A stretch of 64,000 nt of DNA from Capniomyces stellatus (taxonomy: Eukaryota; Kickxellomycota; Harpellomycetes; Harpellales; Legeriomycetaceae). This document shows, piece after piece, positions 33,688 through 43,751 of this stretch. The notes beneath the pieces are model-generated. The model searched no databases. It was not told where the DNA came from and saw nothing but the letters and a program-made list of their open reading frames with translations. The DNA lies in the NCBI GenBank assembly GCA_001661515.1, contig LUVW01000038.1:152688-216687 (forward strand). The letters are read 5' to 3'. How positions within the stretch are numbered: position 1 is the stretch's first letter; every line of letters starts with the position of its first letter. The position numbers and the translations under genes were made by a program.

Positions 33688-35436
33688 ATGAGTGTCTCTA
33701 GCGAGAATATCGTTAAAAGGAGGAGCGGAGGCTCGGTAAAAACAATGGAGCCGACCGTTGACACAAAATTGAACCCAAAAACAGTTCAATTCGAGTTTTT
33801 TGGTCCAATTGGTGTCCCGATTGTAATGTTTGGAATGTCGTTTGTTTCATTCTTTTTGTACCATGCCTGCAACGAAGATCGAGGCTGTAAGCTCCCCACA
33901 TCCTTCAGCGATGTTTCAAGCATTTTGCTAAACATTTTCGATTATAAAAGTTTGTTTGATTCACAAGTATTTCTGTGGTACGGTGCTTGGTTTGCATGGC
34001 TGAGCGCTCTATACTTTGTCATGCCGGGACCCAAAGTCAGCGGAACAAAAATCAGAGACGGAAGCCAATTGAAATACCCGGTTAATGGTAAGAACATGGG
34101 AGCGCTTAATAGTGAATTTCCGGATTCAAATTGGCGAATCGCTGTATTGATATGTGTTTTGTTGGTAAGCAAATAACTATAATGGCTCCTGACTCTACTA
34201 ACTGTAGGATTTAGATCGGCGATATTGACTTTTGCCTTGGCGATTGCAGCTTTACTAACTATTGGCCAGGGGCCTTTTGTTTGGGTAGCAGATCACTTTT
34301 TGCAATTTGTTGCAACCACACTCACTGTAGCCACGCTGCAAGCGTTCTTCTTGTACTTTTACTCCTTCAAGAACAACTCGCTGTTGGCTGTAGGAGGAAA
34401 CAGTGGTGTTCCGGTGTACGACTTTTTTATTGGAAGAGAGCTTAATCCACGGATTGGTAGCTTTGACCTCAAGTTCTTTTGTGAGCTTAGACCCGGGATC
34501 ATTGGGTGGGCATTTTTGAACCTTTGTTTTGCTATTAAACAGTACAATGCTTTTGGGTATGTGACCAACTCCATGCTGATAGTGACTGGCTCCCAAATAT
34601 ATTACTCGTTTGACTCGCTATGGTTTGAGGTATTTAAATCATTTATTCTGCTTTTCATATATATCTAAAACAACATTGCTTCCTCCCACCCTTCTTCTTT
34701 CACCTTCTGTTTTATTTTTAAGCAATATCTGGCACTACTTCACTAACCAATAGCAAAATCCCTAAAATATAAAATTAGAGTGCTGTACTAACAACAATGG
34801 ATATCACCACTGAAGGGTTTGGATGGATGTTATCGATGGGGGATCTATGCTGGGTTCCTTCAGTTTACACTTTACAAGCACGCTATCTCTCATTTACTCC
34901 CATCCAACTCAGCAATACGTATGCGTTGTTCGTTATTGCAGTGTCTATCTGCGGGTTCCTGGTTTTTAGATTTAGTAATAGCGAGAAGAACGCATTTAGA
35001 ACCGATCCAAATGGAGCGTCAGTCCAACGTAAGTTTAACGCTTCCAGTTTTAAAAACATTCCCTTAATTGCTGCTTTTGTAATCACTCCCTTGCCAATCT
35101 GATGGCTACCTATACTTATTTTCGGCTGTCGGTGCGTTTTGCGTGTACATAGACCTGAAATTCATCAATACCAAGTCGGGCAGCAAGTTGTTGGTCAGTG
35201 GATGGTGGGGTGTGGCCCGCCATATCAATTACACTGGAGATTGGTTTTTGGGGTTATCTCAGTGCTTGGCTACTGGGTTTGGAACCCCTCTCACTTATTT
35301 TTTCTCGCTATACTTTCTCGCGCTTTTAATCCACCGTGATTTACGGGATGAACATAAATGCAGATTGAAGTACAAGGAGGACTGGGATACCTTATGCATG
35401 AAGGTTCCTTACAAATTCATACCATACATTTACTAA
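33688..35436 (+). CDS. ERG24: Delta(14)-sterol reductase
   Basis: ER membrane NADPH-dependent reductase of the sterol C14=C15 bond in ergosterol synthesis. Model: 33688..34160, 34215..34629, 34779..35028, 35153..35436, 473 residues, phases closed. Landmarks: FEFFGPIGVPIVMFGM, the luminal-loop block YDFFIGRELNPRIGSFDLKF with FCELRPGIIGW, GFGWMLSMGDLCWVPSVYTL, KLLVSGWWGVARHINYTGDW, and the C-terminal KYKEDWDTLCMKVPYKFIPY that in this family lines the NADPH site. FCELRPG and GFGWML favour ERG24/LBR/TM7SF2 over ERG4 or DHCR7. No Tudor-like domain as in LBR. The first intron is ambiguous: GTAAGC at 34165 looks better but breaks frame, whereas GTTGGT at 34161 with TTTAG at 34214 keeps it. Confidence 0.93.
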
Positions 35437-35690
35437 GCAACCGTTGTCGTTCATTTATGTTTATTTTATTCTATTTTTACTCTGTTAATTCTAGCAAAGT
35501 TTTACTGTTACTGTTACTGTTGCTGTTAGATATACAATCTATCTCAAGTTTATTACACTAAAAAAAATAGTATTATACAGCTATTTGAAGTTATGTAGGG
35601 TATTCAAATTGTAATCTAATGACGATTACTAGAATCAAATTTACTACTATATTGAAAGAAATTATTGAACCGGAAGTCGCATTCCTCAAG

Positions 35691-38381
35691 CTAGGACTCT
35701 GGCTTGGACTCAATTATGCTGATCTTATTATCCAGGGTATTGATTATGTTGGCAAGCTCGGTGTACTGCGTCATGTTTTTCTCAACTTCGCTTTTTAAAT
35801 GGCCTATTATAGATCTAACCTCGTGGACTATTTGCTTTATAAAGGCCGAACCACTATTAGATGAGTCGCTATGTCTTGACTTCTTTATTTTTGGAAAATC
35901 CATTTCGCTACTTTCTTCACAACTAGCATCGCTGTAAAAATCTGGTTCCGATTGCGCTTCATTCAGTTTTCTTTTATTTGATTTGTTACAACCATAGTGC
36001 TCTCCAACCCCTGGCTCGCTTTGGACAGAATCATACTTTTGAATTTTAGAATTTGTGAACTTGTCGCTCTTGTTGTCAATTTTCCTACCCAGCAAAAATT
36101 TACACAGTATATCCAATTTACTCTCATGGTGGTTTATTTTCTCCCAAACACCAGTGGTGGCTGAGCTGATACTGCATTCCAACTTTGGGTCTTCTGGGAC
36201 CTTGGGGATTTTATATCCGTTCAAGCCAGCGGTTCCACGCCCTTGCTCGCTACAAATCGGTTTGTAACTTGCATCACCGTTTCTTATGTACACTTTCCTA
36301 ATAGTATTGTGCTCGGTGTTACAAATATCCTTTGAGCTTCTATTGTTTAGCTGTTTGATTTTAAGTAAAATTACATTGTCCGCTTTATTATTTTGGTAGT
36401 CGGGGTTTAAAATGCTGTTACTGTTTTTTACTATATCGGTAGTGTTTATTATGTTTTTTATTTTGCAAAACTGATCTCTTTTGTCCTTTGGCTCGCTTTT
36501 AGGCTCGTCCATGTTATACCTGGAATAGCCTTTTTGTCTTTTGTTGCTATACTCGTACATTTCCCCAATGCTGTTAAACCTTGGGGTATAGCTTAAATAG
36601 TTGTTCAGTTCGTTTTTGTTGGCTTTGAATCTATCCGGCTGTACAACGGGAGTCATCCCCCTTTTGTAATACCCTGCTCCACGCCCAACACCATGGGTTT
36701 CAGCATTGTTATTGCTATTTCTAATAAAGTTGTACTTTTGCGTAAATTCCTCCAGCTTATCTCGGCCATTAGACCCGTGCACGTTTTCATTCAAGTTTTC
36801 TCTTTGAGTTCGGTTAAATGCCCAGTTTTTGAAGTTGTTTCCGGCCCGGTCGCTATCCCTTTCTTTGGTGTATCTGCTCAAATGAAACGAAGATATCCCA
36901 GGTTCAGGCGCTGTTGGACCGTTAGTAGAGTACTTACGCGCACCAGATGTATTCTCGTTATCAGCCGTGAATTTATTGGAAACGCCTTCAGCAATGTTCC
37001 TAGGTCTACTGTTCCACAAATAACTACCACCGTCAAATGAGTTTCTGCTATTGAATCGAGTGTCGGGAAACTTGTAGCAATTCAAAGATAAAGACTTTGG
37101 GTTATGTGATCTGTAGTCTCCATACTGGCGAGTCTCATTGTCTGCAAAGCGGTCACATTTTGAGTCTGTATCTGCACCGCTGTTTCTATATCCTTCAAAC
37201 GGTATTTTGTCGCTTGGGTGCGAAACACTGTTTCTTCTATGTGTAAACACGTTTTCATGTCCTATATAGCCGTTTTCTTCGGGGTCCAGATCTTTGATGA
37301 ATTGCTTCATACTTGGAAGCTTTGTATTGTACTCATCACTTCTCGATGAGTTTTCGCTTGCTGATGTGTTATTTTCGGTATTATGTCCAAAGCTCCCTTT
37401 TTGGTTCTTGTAGACGTTGTTGGTTTCACGGTTACTTGGGTCTGCGTTGCTTAGGCCCATGTGCTTTTTCTCAAGTCTATTTTAAATATTAAATATATAC
37501 TGTTGTTTCAATTATACTCTAAAAGTCTGCCATTTTTGCAACAGCCAACCCAGAATTAATATCAGAATCCAAAAAAAGGAATAAAGAAAAAAAAAACAGA
37601 TCCAGAATTTAACCAAAATGAAATCCAGAATTTCAATAAAAAAAAACATAATGAGATCCAAAAATTAACCAAATTGTGATCCAGTGTTCAACCAACAGTC
37701 AAAAGACCGCAAAGTCTAGAGCCAATAAGTTTGAAAGGAAACACCTACTCTTTTGACGAATTGATCGCTCCTCTTTTTTTTATTTCTGTGAACTCGGCAT
37801 AATGGGGAAACTCTTTGATTTTGTCTTTTAATTCGGTGTTGATCAGAGATACGTCCTATATTCATTATACATGGAAGAAAGGATAGATTTATTGATGTCT
37901 GTTTAGTGTTCATAACCCAATTCTGCGTACCAATGAAATAAATGCAAGTGCGCAACCTTACCCTATGCTTAGCCCACATGTTCTTCCACTTGATTCTACA
38001 CTCTCTAACTGTTCTTATACGTCCATATCTCCTTTCCAATATTTTAACCAGCCGCTCCCAAATAGACGCGTTTCTTTTGTTGGAGAAAAATTCATTTTCG
38101 AGCTCAAGCCATATGTTTACCAGCTCAACAGTCTCTTCGTTGCTCCAAAATGTTCTACCTGTTGCCATTTTTGAACTGCACAGGGGCTGGTTGCTGTTGC
38201 TGTTGTTGTTTATGCTCTTTGAGTTCTTTACCAGCTTGAACTTTTTCAAAAAGCCCTTTCTGCTAATACCTTCAGAGTCCATTGAAGTTGGCGGGTCATT
38301 AGACTTGCTTGGACAGTCGTATTTGGCCTCTGCATTTGATGTTTTTGAGGTTTCTTTATACCTGTCACCAAGTCTGTACAT
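35691..38381 (-). CDS. Trihelix (Myb/SANT-like) DNA-binding protein with long disordered tail
   Basis: Exons 38381..37962, 37855..37749 and 37476..35691 close in phase for 770 residues. Residues about 75-175 form a trihelix-type domain: TFWSNEETVELVNIWLELEN, ASIWERLVKILERRYG, RECRIKWKNMWAKHR, then the spliced fourth helix region EFPHYAEFTEIKKRG. The spaced tryptophans and the KWKNMW motif are typical of Myb_DNA-bind_4. The remaining roughly 600 residues are Asn/Ser/Asp-rich and probably disordered, with short basic clusters, and end in an amphipathic helix (VHEVRSIIGHLKSEVEKNM...) likely to self-associate. Predicted sequence-specific transcriptional regulator; target unknown. The tail shows no recognisable domain and is probably lineage-specific. 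Confidence 0.72.
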
Positions 38382-39632
38382 TTCCAATCGTTGTTATAGT
38401 GTTACGTCTTGGCCAAAGTATATTATGTAAATGTTTGGTTATCTGATATGTGCCTTTAACTCAATGATCAAAGCTTTGGTCAGTCAGTCTTTGCTTTAGT
38501 TTCAAGTTACTTGACTTTTCTTCTTTTCGACTAATTCCCTCTTTTTCTTACTATTTTTATTTATTTATTTTTCAATACTTTACACTTTATCAATGATCGC
38601 TCAAAAATGCTAGATTTGGGTGTATAATAAAAGCGAGGGATATATTTGCTGTTGTTTATAATTATATTCCACTATATAAGATATTCAACGAACTGAAATA
38701 GAAAATTTCAAAATTCTATTATCTTTATATATGTACTTTTTGTTTTAATCAAGATGCTGCTCTGAAATGCAGTATGCTTAAATAAAACTTTTCCACAACA
38801 AAGTTTAGTAGTAGTTTGTATCCAAGTCTAGATATCCTCAAAGACGCTCAATCAACTATTGAATGAATGAATGAATAAATAGTTGGTTATCTCTTTTTTA
38901 ACTCGGTAAAAGGAAATAATAGTAATCGTTATTAATATATCATGTTGCTCGGATATATTATGGGATTTTTTTAATTTTAATATTCCAAAGTGTGCCTTAA
39001 TATTGCTTTCAAGTTTGCCTTATTTTGAAACAACGCATATAAATCCCGGCATGTATTGGACCAGATAACATTACTGAACTTTATGCTGACGCTTTTCTTT
39101 TTAGTTGTCTTTAATAGCTTCTATCCAACTCTGTTTAATATAGTTATAAGTAAGTACTTTTGTCATTGCAGTTGTGTACAATGCCGAATTTCACTTTCTA
39201 CTCCAGCTAATATATTTTAACATCACAATTATCACCACCACCATAGTTATCACCATCATAATAATCAGAATCACTATTATGTGTGCTAGAGTTTAGGCAA
39301 GACATCTACTGGATTAATAAAACAGTATTATTGACGTTTTTAATATCTGTAACAGTTTAATAAAGCAGGAACAATCATGCATGGGAGTTTTACCGCGAGA
39401 TAACAGAACGAAAAGTTGTAAAACCAAATACATGAATTCTGTACCAAGTATTTGTGTATCATATGGCTTTTAATGCTGAAACAACAACCACGATATCACT
39501 TTGTTGTTTGTTTATATTTTACTGTTTGTTGTTTTTGTTTTGTTTGCCTTTTTTGCTTTGTTTGCTTTTTTTTTGATTATTCGCACATTTTAAATCTAGA
39601 ATCATGACGCTTTTAAAGGAATCATTTTAAAC
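38382..39632. other. Intergenic region
   Basis: AT-rich, 1.25 kb. A 45-codon hydrophobic frame near 39084 (MLTLFFLVVFNSFYPTL...) was considered but has no support. No RNA gene found. Confidence 0.5.
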
Positions 39633-39925
39633 ATGGTGCGTTTGATCTAAACCTTTTAGTGTCATTTCAGAGTGTGGTCTATTTTTTCTGAATCCAAAAG
39701 TTAACTTTTATTTCTACACTCCTTTTAGCCACTTGTTGGGGAAGAAGCAGAAAAATATGCAAGAGGTAGGCATTGTTTTGTTAGTTTGTTTATTTGCCTT
39801 CAGACATAGAATTTAAAAACCCAGGATCTTTAAAAGCGTGTTCGCTCTCTACTCGAACCAATGTTCCAATTAAACTAAATAGTACAAAAGAAGAAGAAAA
39901 ATCAAAGGCCTCTATTCAAACATAA
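39633..39925 (+). CDS. Predicted 53-residue peptide encoded by three short exons
   Basis: Exon 1 is the ATG alone (39633-39635), followed by GTGCGT. Exon 2 (39729..39765) follows CCTTTTAG and ends at GTAGGC. Exon 3 (39804..39925) follows TTGCCTTCAG and runs 40 codons to TAA. Phases close exactly. The peptide begins MPLVGEEAEKYARDIEFKNP, is hydrophilic with no membrane segment or signal peptide, and ends in a Lys/Glu-rich stretch (STKEEEKSKAS). The order IEF...LKA...VPIK...KEEEK loosely resembles a beta-thymosin/WH2 actin-monomer-binding motif (IEKF...LKKT...LPSKE...EQEK), but the key LKKT reads LKAC, so this is only a suggestion. The ATG-only first exon matches the start structure seen in the CAPZB gene. 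Confidence 0.5.
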
Positions 39926-40967
39926 AATAAAAAACATTCTGTTGTGGGTCTTCTACGCTTTGAATCAGTATCGTTTAGAAACCAAATCATAAAGTCAAGT
40001 CCATCATCAATACAGGATGTGGAAGAAAAAAAAAAGTATTTTATTCTAGTGTAAATGTAATTGGTAAGTTTATCGTTATAAAATCCGCGACCGCACTTTC
40101 TAGAATTGGTCTCTTCACAAAGTGGATGTTCAGTTTGTATTTGTAGCAGCCTATTGTTGTTTTGTGAATTTTTTTTTTTCAAAGCCTTGTTCTATCGATT
40201 GATGGATAATTAATCAAAGTTCTAAACCGATCATTCCGTCGAGTGTGTGGATTGGGATATACAATTAGTCGGGCAAAGCTGTTTTTTGTTATTTTGTTTT
40301 TACTCTTTTGGCAATTGGATTCTAATGTTATTGTTTTTTTTCTTCAATTGTATTGTTTTAAATTTTGAAATGGATAAAGCAAAGCGATACTACTTGACGC
40401 GTATTTATTCAAAATAACTATACTAGTTAACACCAATATTAAAAAAGACATGAAGATTGAAAAAAAAACACTAAACCTACTACCTACCAAACTATAGTTA
40501 CGTTTGTGGTTTTGGAAAGCATTTTACATCCAATTTGGCATTCTTCAAAGAGTATCTACGTAGTAAGCGTGCACGACAAACATATATTTCTAGAACATAC
40601 CTTATCTAAGCCCAACAGTAGAGACACCAATTAGTATACAAGAGTCGATTCTTCGCAATTCGATTAGTTTAACGAGTTCTAAAGTCGAAAAATAAACAGG
40701 AATTATTGATATTCTTTTAGTAAATTAGCGCAATAAACTGGTTAACTGGAAAACAGGTTAAGGGTTAAACAACATTTCCATTAACTTGCCGGCATACCCA
40801 TTATCTAAATCTACATATTGAGCTCTAAAAGGCAGCTATGCTTACCAGAACGCCAATAAAAGCCTGTCGTTGTTTGCTTTTTTGTTTTTCAAAAATAAAA
40901 TAAAAACAAATCTCAGTAGAAGTAAAGTCAAAAACAACATGTATCAGAAAATTTCTGTAAATCACGT
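39926..40967. other. Intergenic region
   Basis: About 1 kb, AT-rich. The minus-strand 88-codon frame at 39916-40182 overlaps the 53-residue gene and has no resemblance to a family. No other feature seen before the tRNA pair. Confidence 0.5.
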
Positions 40968-41040
40968 GCTTTGATGGCTCAGTTGGTAGAGCGTGAGTCT
41001 CATAATCTCAAGGTCGTGAGTTCGAGCCTCACTCAGAGCA
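40968..41040 (+). tRNA. tRNA-Met, elongator (CAT anticodon)
   Basis: 73 bases. Acceptor GCTTTGA (40968-40974) pairs with TCAGAGC (41033-41039), discriminator A41040. D arm TGGCTCAGTTGGTAGAGC. Anticodon loop CTCATAA with CAT at 41001-41003; the T-T mismatch closing the loop is typical of elongator tRNA-Met. T arm GTGAGTTCGAGCCTCAC. No intron and no T run directly after the gene. Confidence 0.93.
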
Positions 41041-41051
41041 TTGCATGATTT

Positions 41052-41125
41052 GCTTTCGTGGCGCAATTGGCTAGCGCGTCTGACTGTTAATCAGGAGGTT
41101 GCTAGTTCAAGCCTAGCCGAGAGCG
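41052..41125 (+). tRNA. tRNA-Asn (GTT anticodon)
   Basis: 74 bases, 11 bases after tRNA-Met. Acceptor GCTTTCG pairs with CGAGAGC (41118-41124), discriminator G41125. Anticodon loop ACTGTTAATC with GTT at 41086-41088. T arm CTAGTTCAAGCCTAG. A T7 run from about 41131 gives the polymerase III terminator for the pair. Confidence 0.93.
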
Positions 41126-42107
41126 AATATCTTTTTTTAACTTCACTTTGCGTTTGCCAACTTTAGCTCTAACGAGCCCCCTATTTACTTTACGCCTTGC
41201 ACTGGGTTTAGCGTACATGTATTTTATTTTGATCGTGAGTGTGAGTGAGTGTATTTTATTGTTATTATGAGTGTGAGTGTGAGTGTGTGTATGTATTTTG
41301 TGATGGACCAGCGTGTTTCGTTTCGTTTTTCATTACTGTTAGTTTGTAACTTTGTCAATTCCAGATAATCACTAAGTTGTCATTTAGATAATTCGAAATG
41401 GCAATAGACCAATGGAGGCAAAGATACCAAAATTTCAAAGGCCTTATTACCCTTTCTTTTGAAAGTTAAAGCCTAAAATTTGGGTTTCAAAAGCCAAAAT
41501 CAACATTTGTCCAATAGTCAGCAGCTTTAAAAATTGATGGTTGGTGAAATTGCAAATTAACATTTGATAAAGTGATGAAATAAATAATCGATAGGATCCA
41601 TTTATACATTTATAAAGCAACATGTAACAAAAAAGCAAAAGTTTTTTGTTTCTTTTTTAGCGAATAAAGTTTCAAAATCCAGTAAAATTAACTCAACAAA
41701 ATAAAACTCAAGAAACAACTATTTGTTCAAAAACGGGGATTTGTTGGGGGATAATCCAGATGGCGGCAGAAAGAATAATCTTTTACTAATACTTATTGAT
41801 CAAGATCAAACAACTTACGCTTGATTTTGTTGTATTGTTATTCGTCTGTTCAGATTTGTTCCGCTGTTAAATTAAACTTTCACAATTTTGCTACGCTTTT
41901 TTTCCAAACAATGCGTAAAGTGTTAAAGAAAAAAAAGGTGATGAAAACCTGACTAGTGATTTTATCTATTAGATATAAACTTAGTAATTAATGGATAAAA
42001 GTTTCGTATGTAATTTGGTTTATACTAACTGCCTCAGCCTTCTCAACCTTCTCACCCTTGAGTTTTATTTATCCATCTTTCCAAAGAAAAAAGATACCAG
42101 AGTTACA
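41126..42107. other. Intergenic region upstream of the OAC1-like carrier
   Basis: Starts with the tRNA terminator, then GAGTGT/GTGAGT repeats (41236-41292), then AT-rich sequence. Promoter of the carrier gene presumably near 41900-42100. No other gene. Confidence 0.55.
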
Positions 42108-43350
42108 ATGGCGGCCAAGGAAGCGCAAACACAAACACAAGTCAAAATCCCTGCTGTGAAGCCTGAAAGTGGAGTCTTTTCATTTTTTGCAGCATCTTTG
42201 GCAGCTTGTGGAGCAGTGACTGTCAGTAATGTGTTTGAGGTAAGTATGTTATTAGTTTTTTTTTAACTGATGAACAGTTTTTAGAGAGTATTTGGATTAT
42301 CAGGCAAAATTACGCGACCCAATCCAATTTGACAGCAAAATAGGAGTTGTACAAGTATTTGAAAAACAGAATCCCAATTTCAAAGTGTACTAAAGTAAAA
42401 ATAAAAATAAATTAACGGGAATGTTGTTTGAGGGAGGAAAGGAAAATATGAGCTCAGAGACTAACCAAACAGATACACTTTAATGCTTGTAGGTTGTAAA
42501 AGTTAGATTACAGTTACAAGGAGAATTAGCAAAAAAAAATTCCAATGCACCAAAACCTTATAGAAATGTGCCTCAAGCATTGTTGACAATAGCAAAGAAC
42601 GAGGGACCTTTGGCTTTGCAGAAAGGGCTTAGCTGTGCTTTAGTATATCAAGTTTTGCTTAACGGAGTAAGAGTTGGCATGTACGAGCCAACAAAGAACA
42701 CGGTTTCATATGTGCTTGGCGGTTCTTCTGGGTTGGGCGATAACAAGCTGCTGGTTGGGATAGCGTCAGGATCCATTTCTGGGGTGATGGGAGCAATACT
42801 AGCGTCTCCGTTTTACCTTGTCAAGACAAGAATGCAGTCTTACTCCACCTTTGCATCAATTGGCCACCAGCATAAATATAGAAATGCAATTGATGGGATT
42901 GTAAAGATATACAAAGAAAATGGTGTCAGGAGTCTTTACCAAGGTGTAGGCGCCGCTTCACTAAGAGTAGCAGTGGGCTCGCCAGTTCAGCTGGTTTCTT
43001 ATGATTTGTGCAAACAGGCCATCAACAATTATTATGGGGACGTTGAGGGAAAAACAAACGACCTTAAAACAGTTTTCCTATCAAGCATGATGTCAAGTGT
43101 ATTTTTGGTTATGGCGATGAACCCATTTGATGTAGTGGGCACCAGGATTTATAACCAGAAGCGCGACCCTGTAACACAAAAGGGTGCATTGTATTCCGGC
43201 ATAGGTGATTGTATTTCAAAGATCTACAAAACAGAAGGGCTACGCGGGTTCTACAAAGGATTGTTTGCCCATTACCTGAGAATTGGGCCTCACACAGTGT
43301 TGATGTTTGTGCTGTTTGAACAAATCAAAAAAGCCAAGTCTAAATTCTAA
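42108..43350 (+). CDS. OAC1: Mitochondrial carrier, OAC1/SLC25A34-35-like (oxaloacetate/sulfate type)
   Basis: Inner-membrane carrier; yeast Oac1 imports oxaloacetate, sulfate and alpha-isopropylmalate. Exons 42108..42239 and 42493..43350 give 329 residues, with six membrane segments in three repeats. The repeat signatures diverge in the way of the Oac1/SLC25A34/35 group: SPFYLVKTRMQ in repeat 2 (Tyr for Asp/Glu) and NPFDVVGTRIYNQ in repeat 3 (Gly for Lys/Arg). VVKVRLQLQGEL, MYEPTKN and LRVAVGSPVQLVSYD also fit this group. Oddity: repeat 1 reads SNVFE|VVK across the intron, lacking the normally invariant Pro. N-terminal 25 residues are Gln/Thr/Lys-rich. Substrate assignment is by similarity only. 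Confidence 0.85.
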
Positions 43351-43751
43351 AATGTTGGCCAAATGGCTTGCCGGTGTATTCAGTCTAGTAGTTTGAGTTG
43401 GTTGCGCTTGTTTGTACTAGAGTCTAAACTTTCAGTCAGGGTTATTTCAAGCTTTTTTTAAAAAATCATTATAGATAATATTACATTAATCAAACTAAAA
43501 TAAAGCAAAAAGAAAAAAAATAACGCGTTATAATTTTGTAGTTTTGGTTTGCATTTTACGCAAAATTATTATTTTTCTCGAAATGTTTTAAATTCTTGCA
43601 CAATCCAAACCAATCCAATCCAAATCAAATTGAATTATTTAGTCGCCTAAATTTGTGATTTCCAAGTTTCAAAATACTTCCTTTCTTATGTTAACTGAAG
43701 CTTACAGTCTTAATAATATATATTTTTTAGTAAGCATCCATAATACAAAAA
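43351..43751. other. Intergenic region between the carrier and the TCERG1-like gene
   Basis: 400 bases, AT-rich with several CCAATCCAAATC-like short repeats at 43600-43630. Contains the carrier 3' end and the next promoter. No gene. Confidence 0.6.

Noticed and set aside
39084..39221. 45-codon hydrophobic frame that could be a small membrane protein
   Set aside because: No homolog recognised, and the only splice-like reading would need a 22-base intron.
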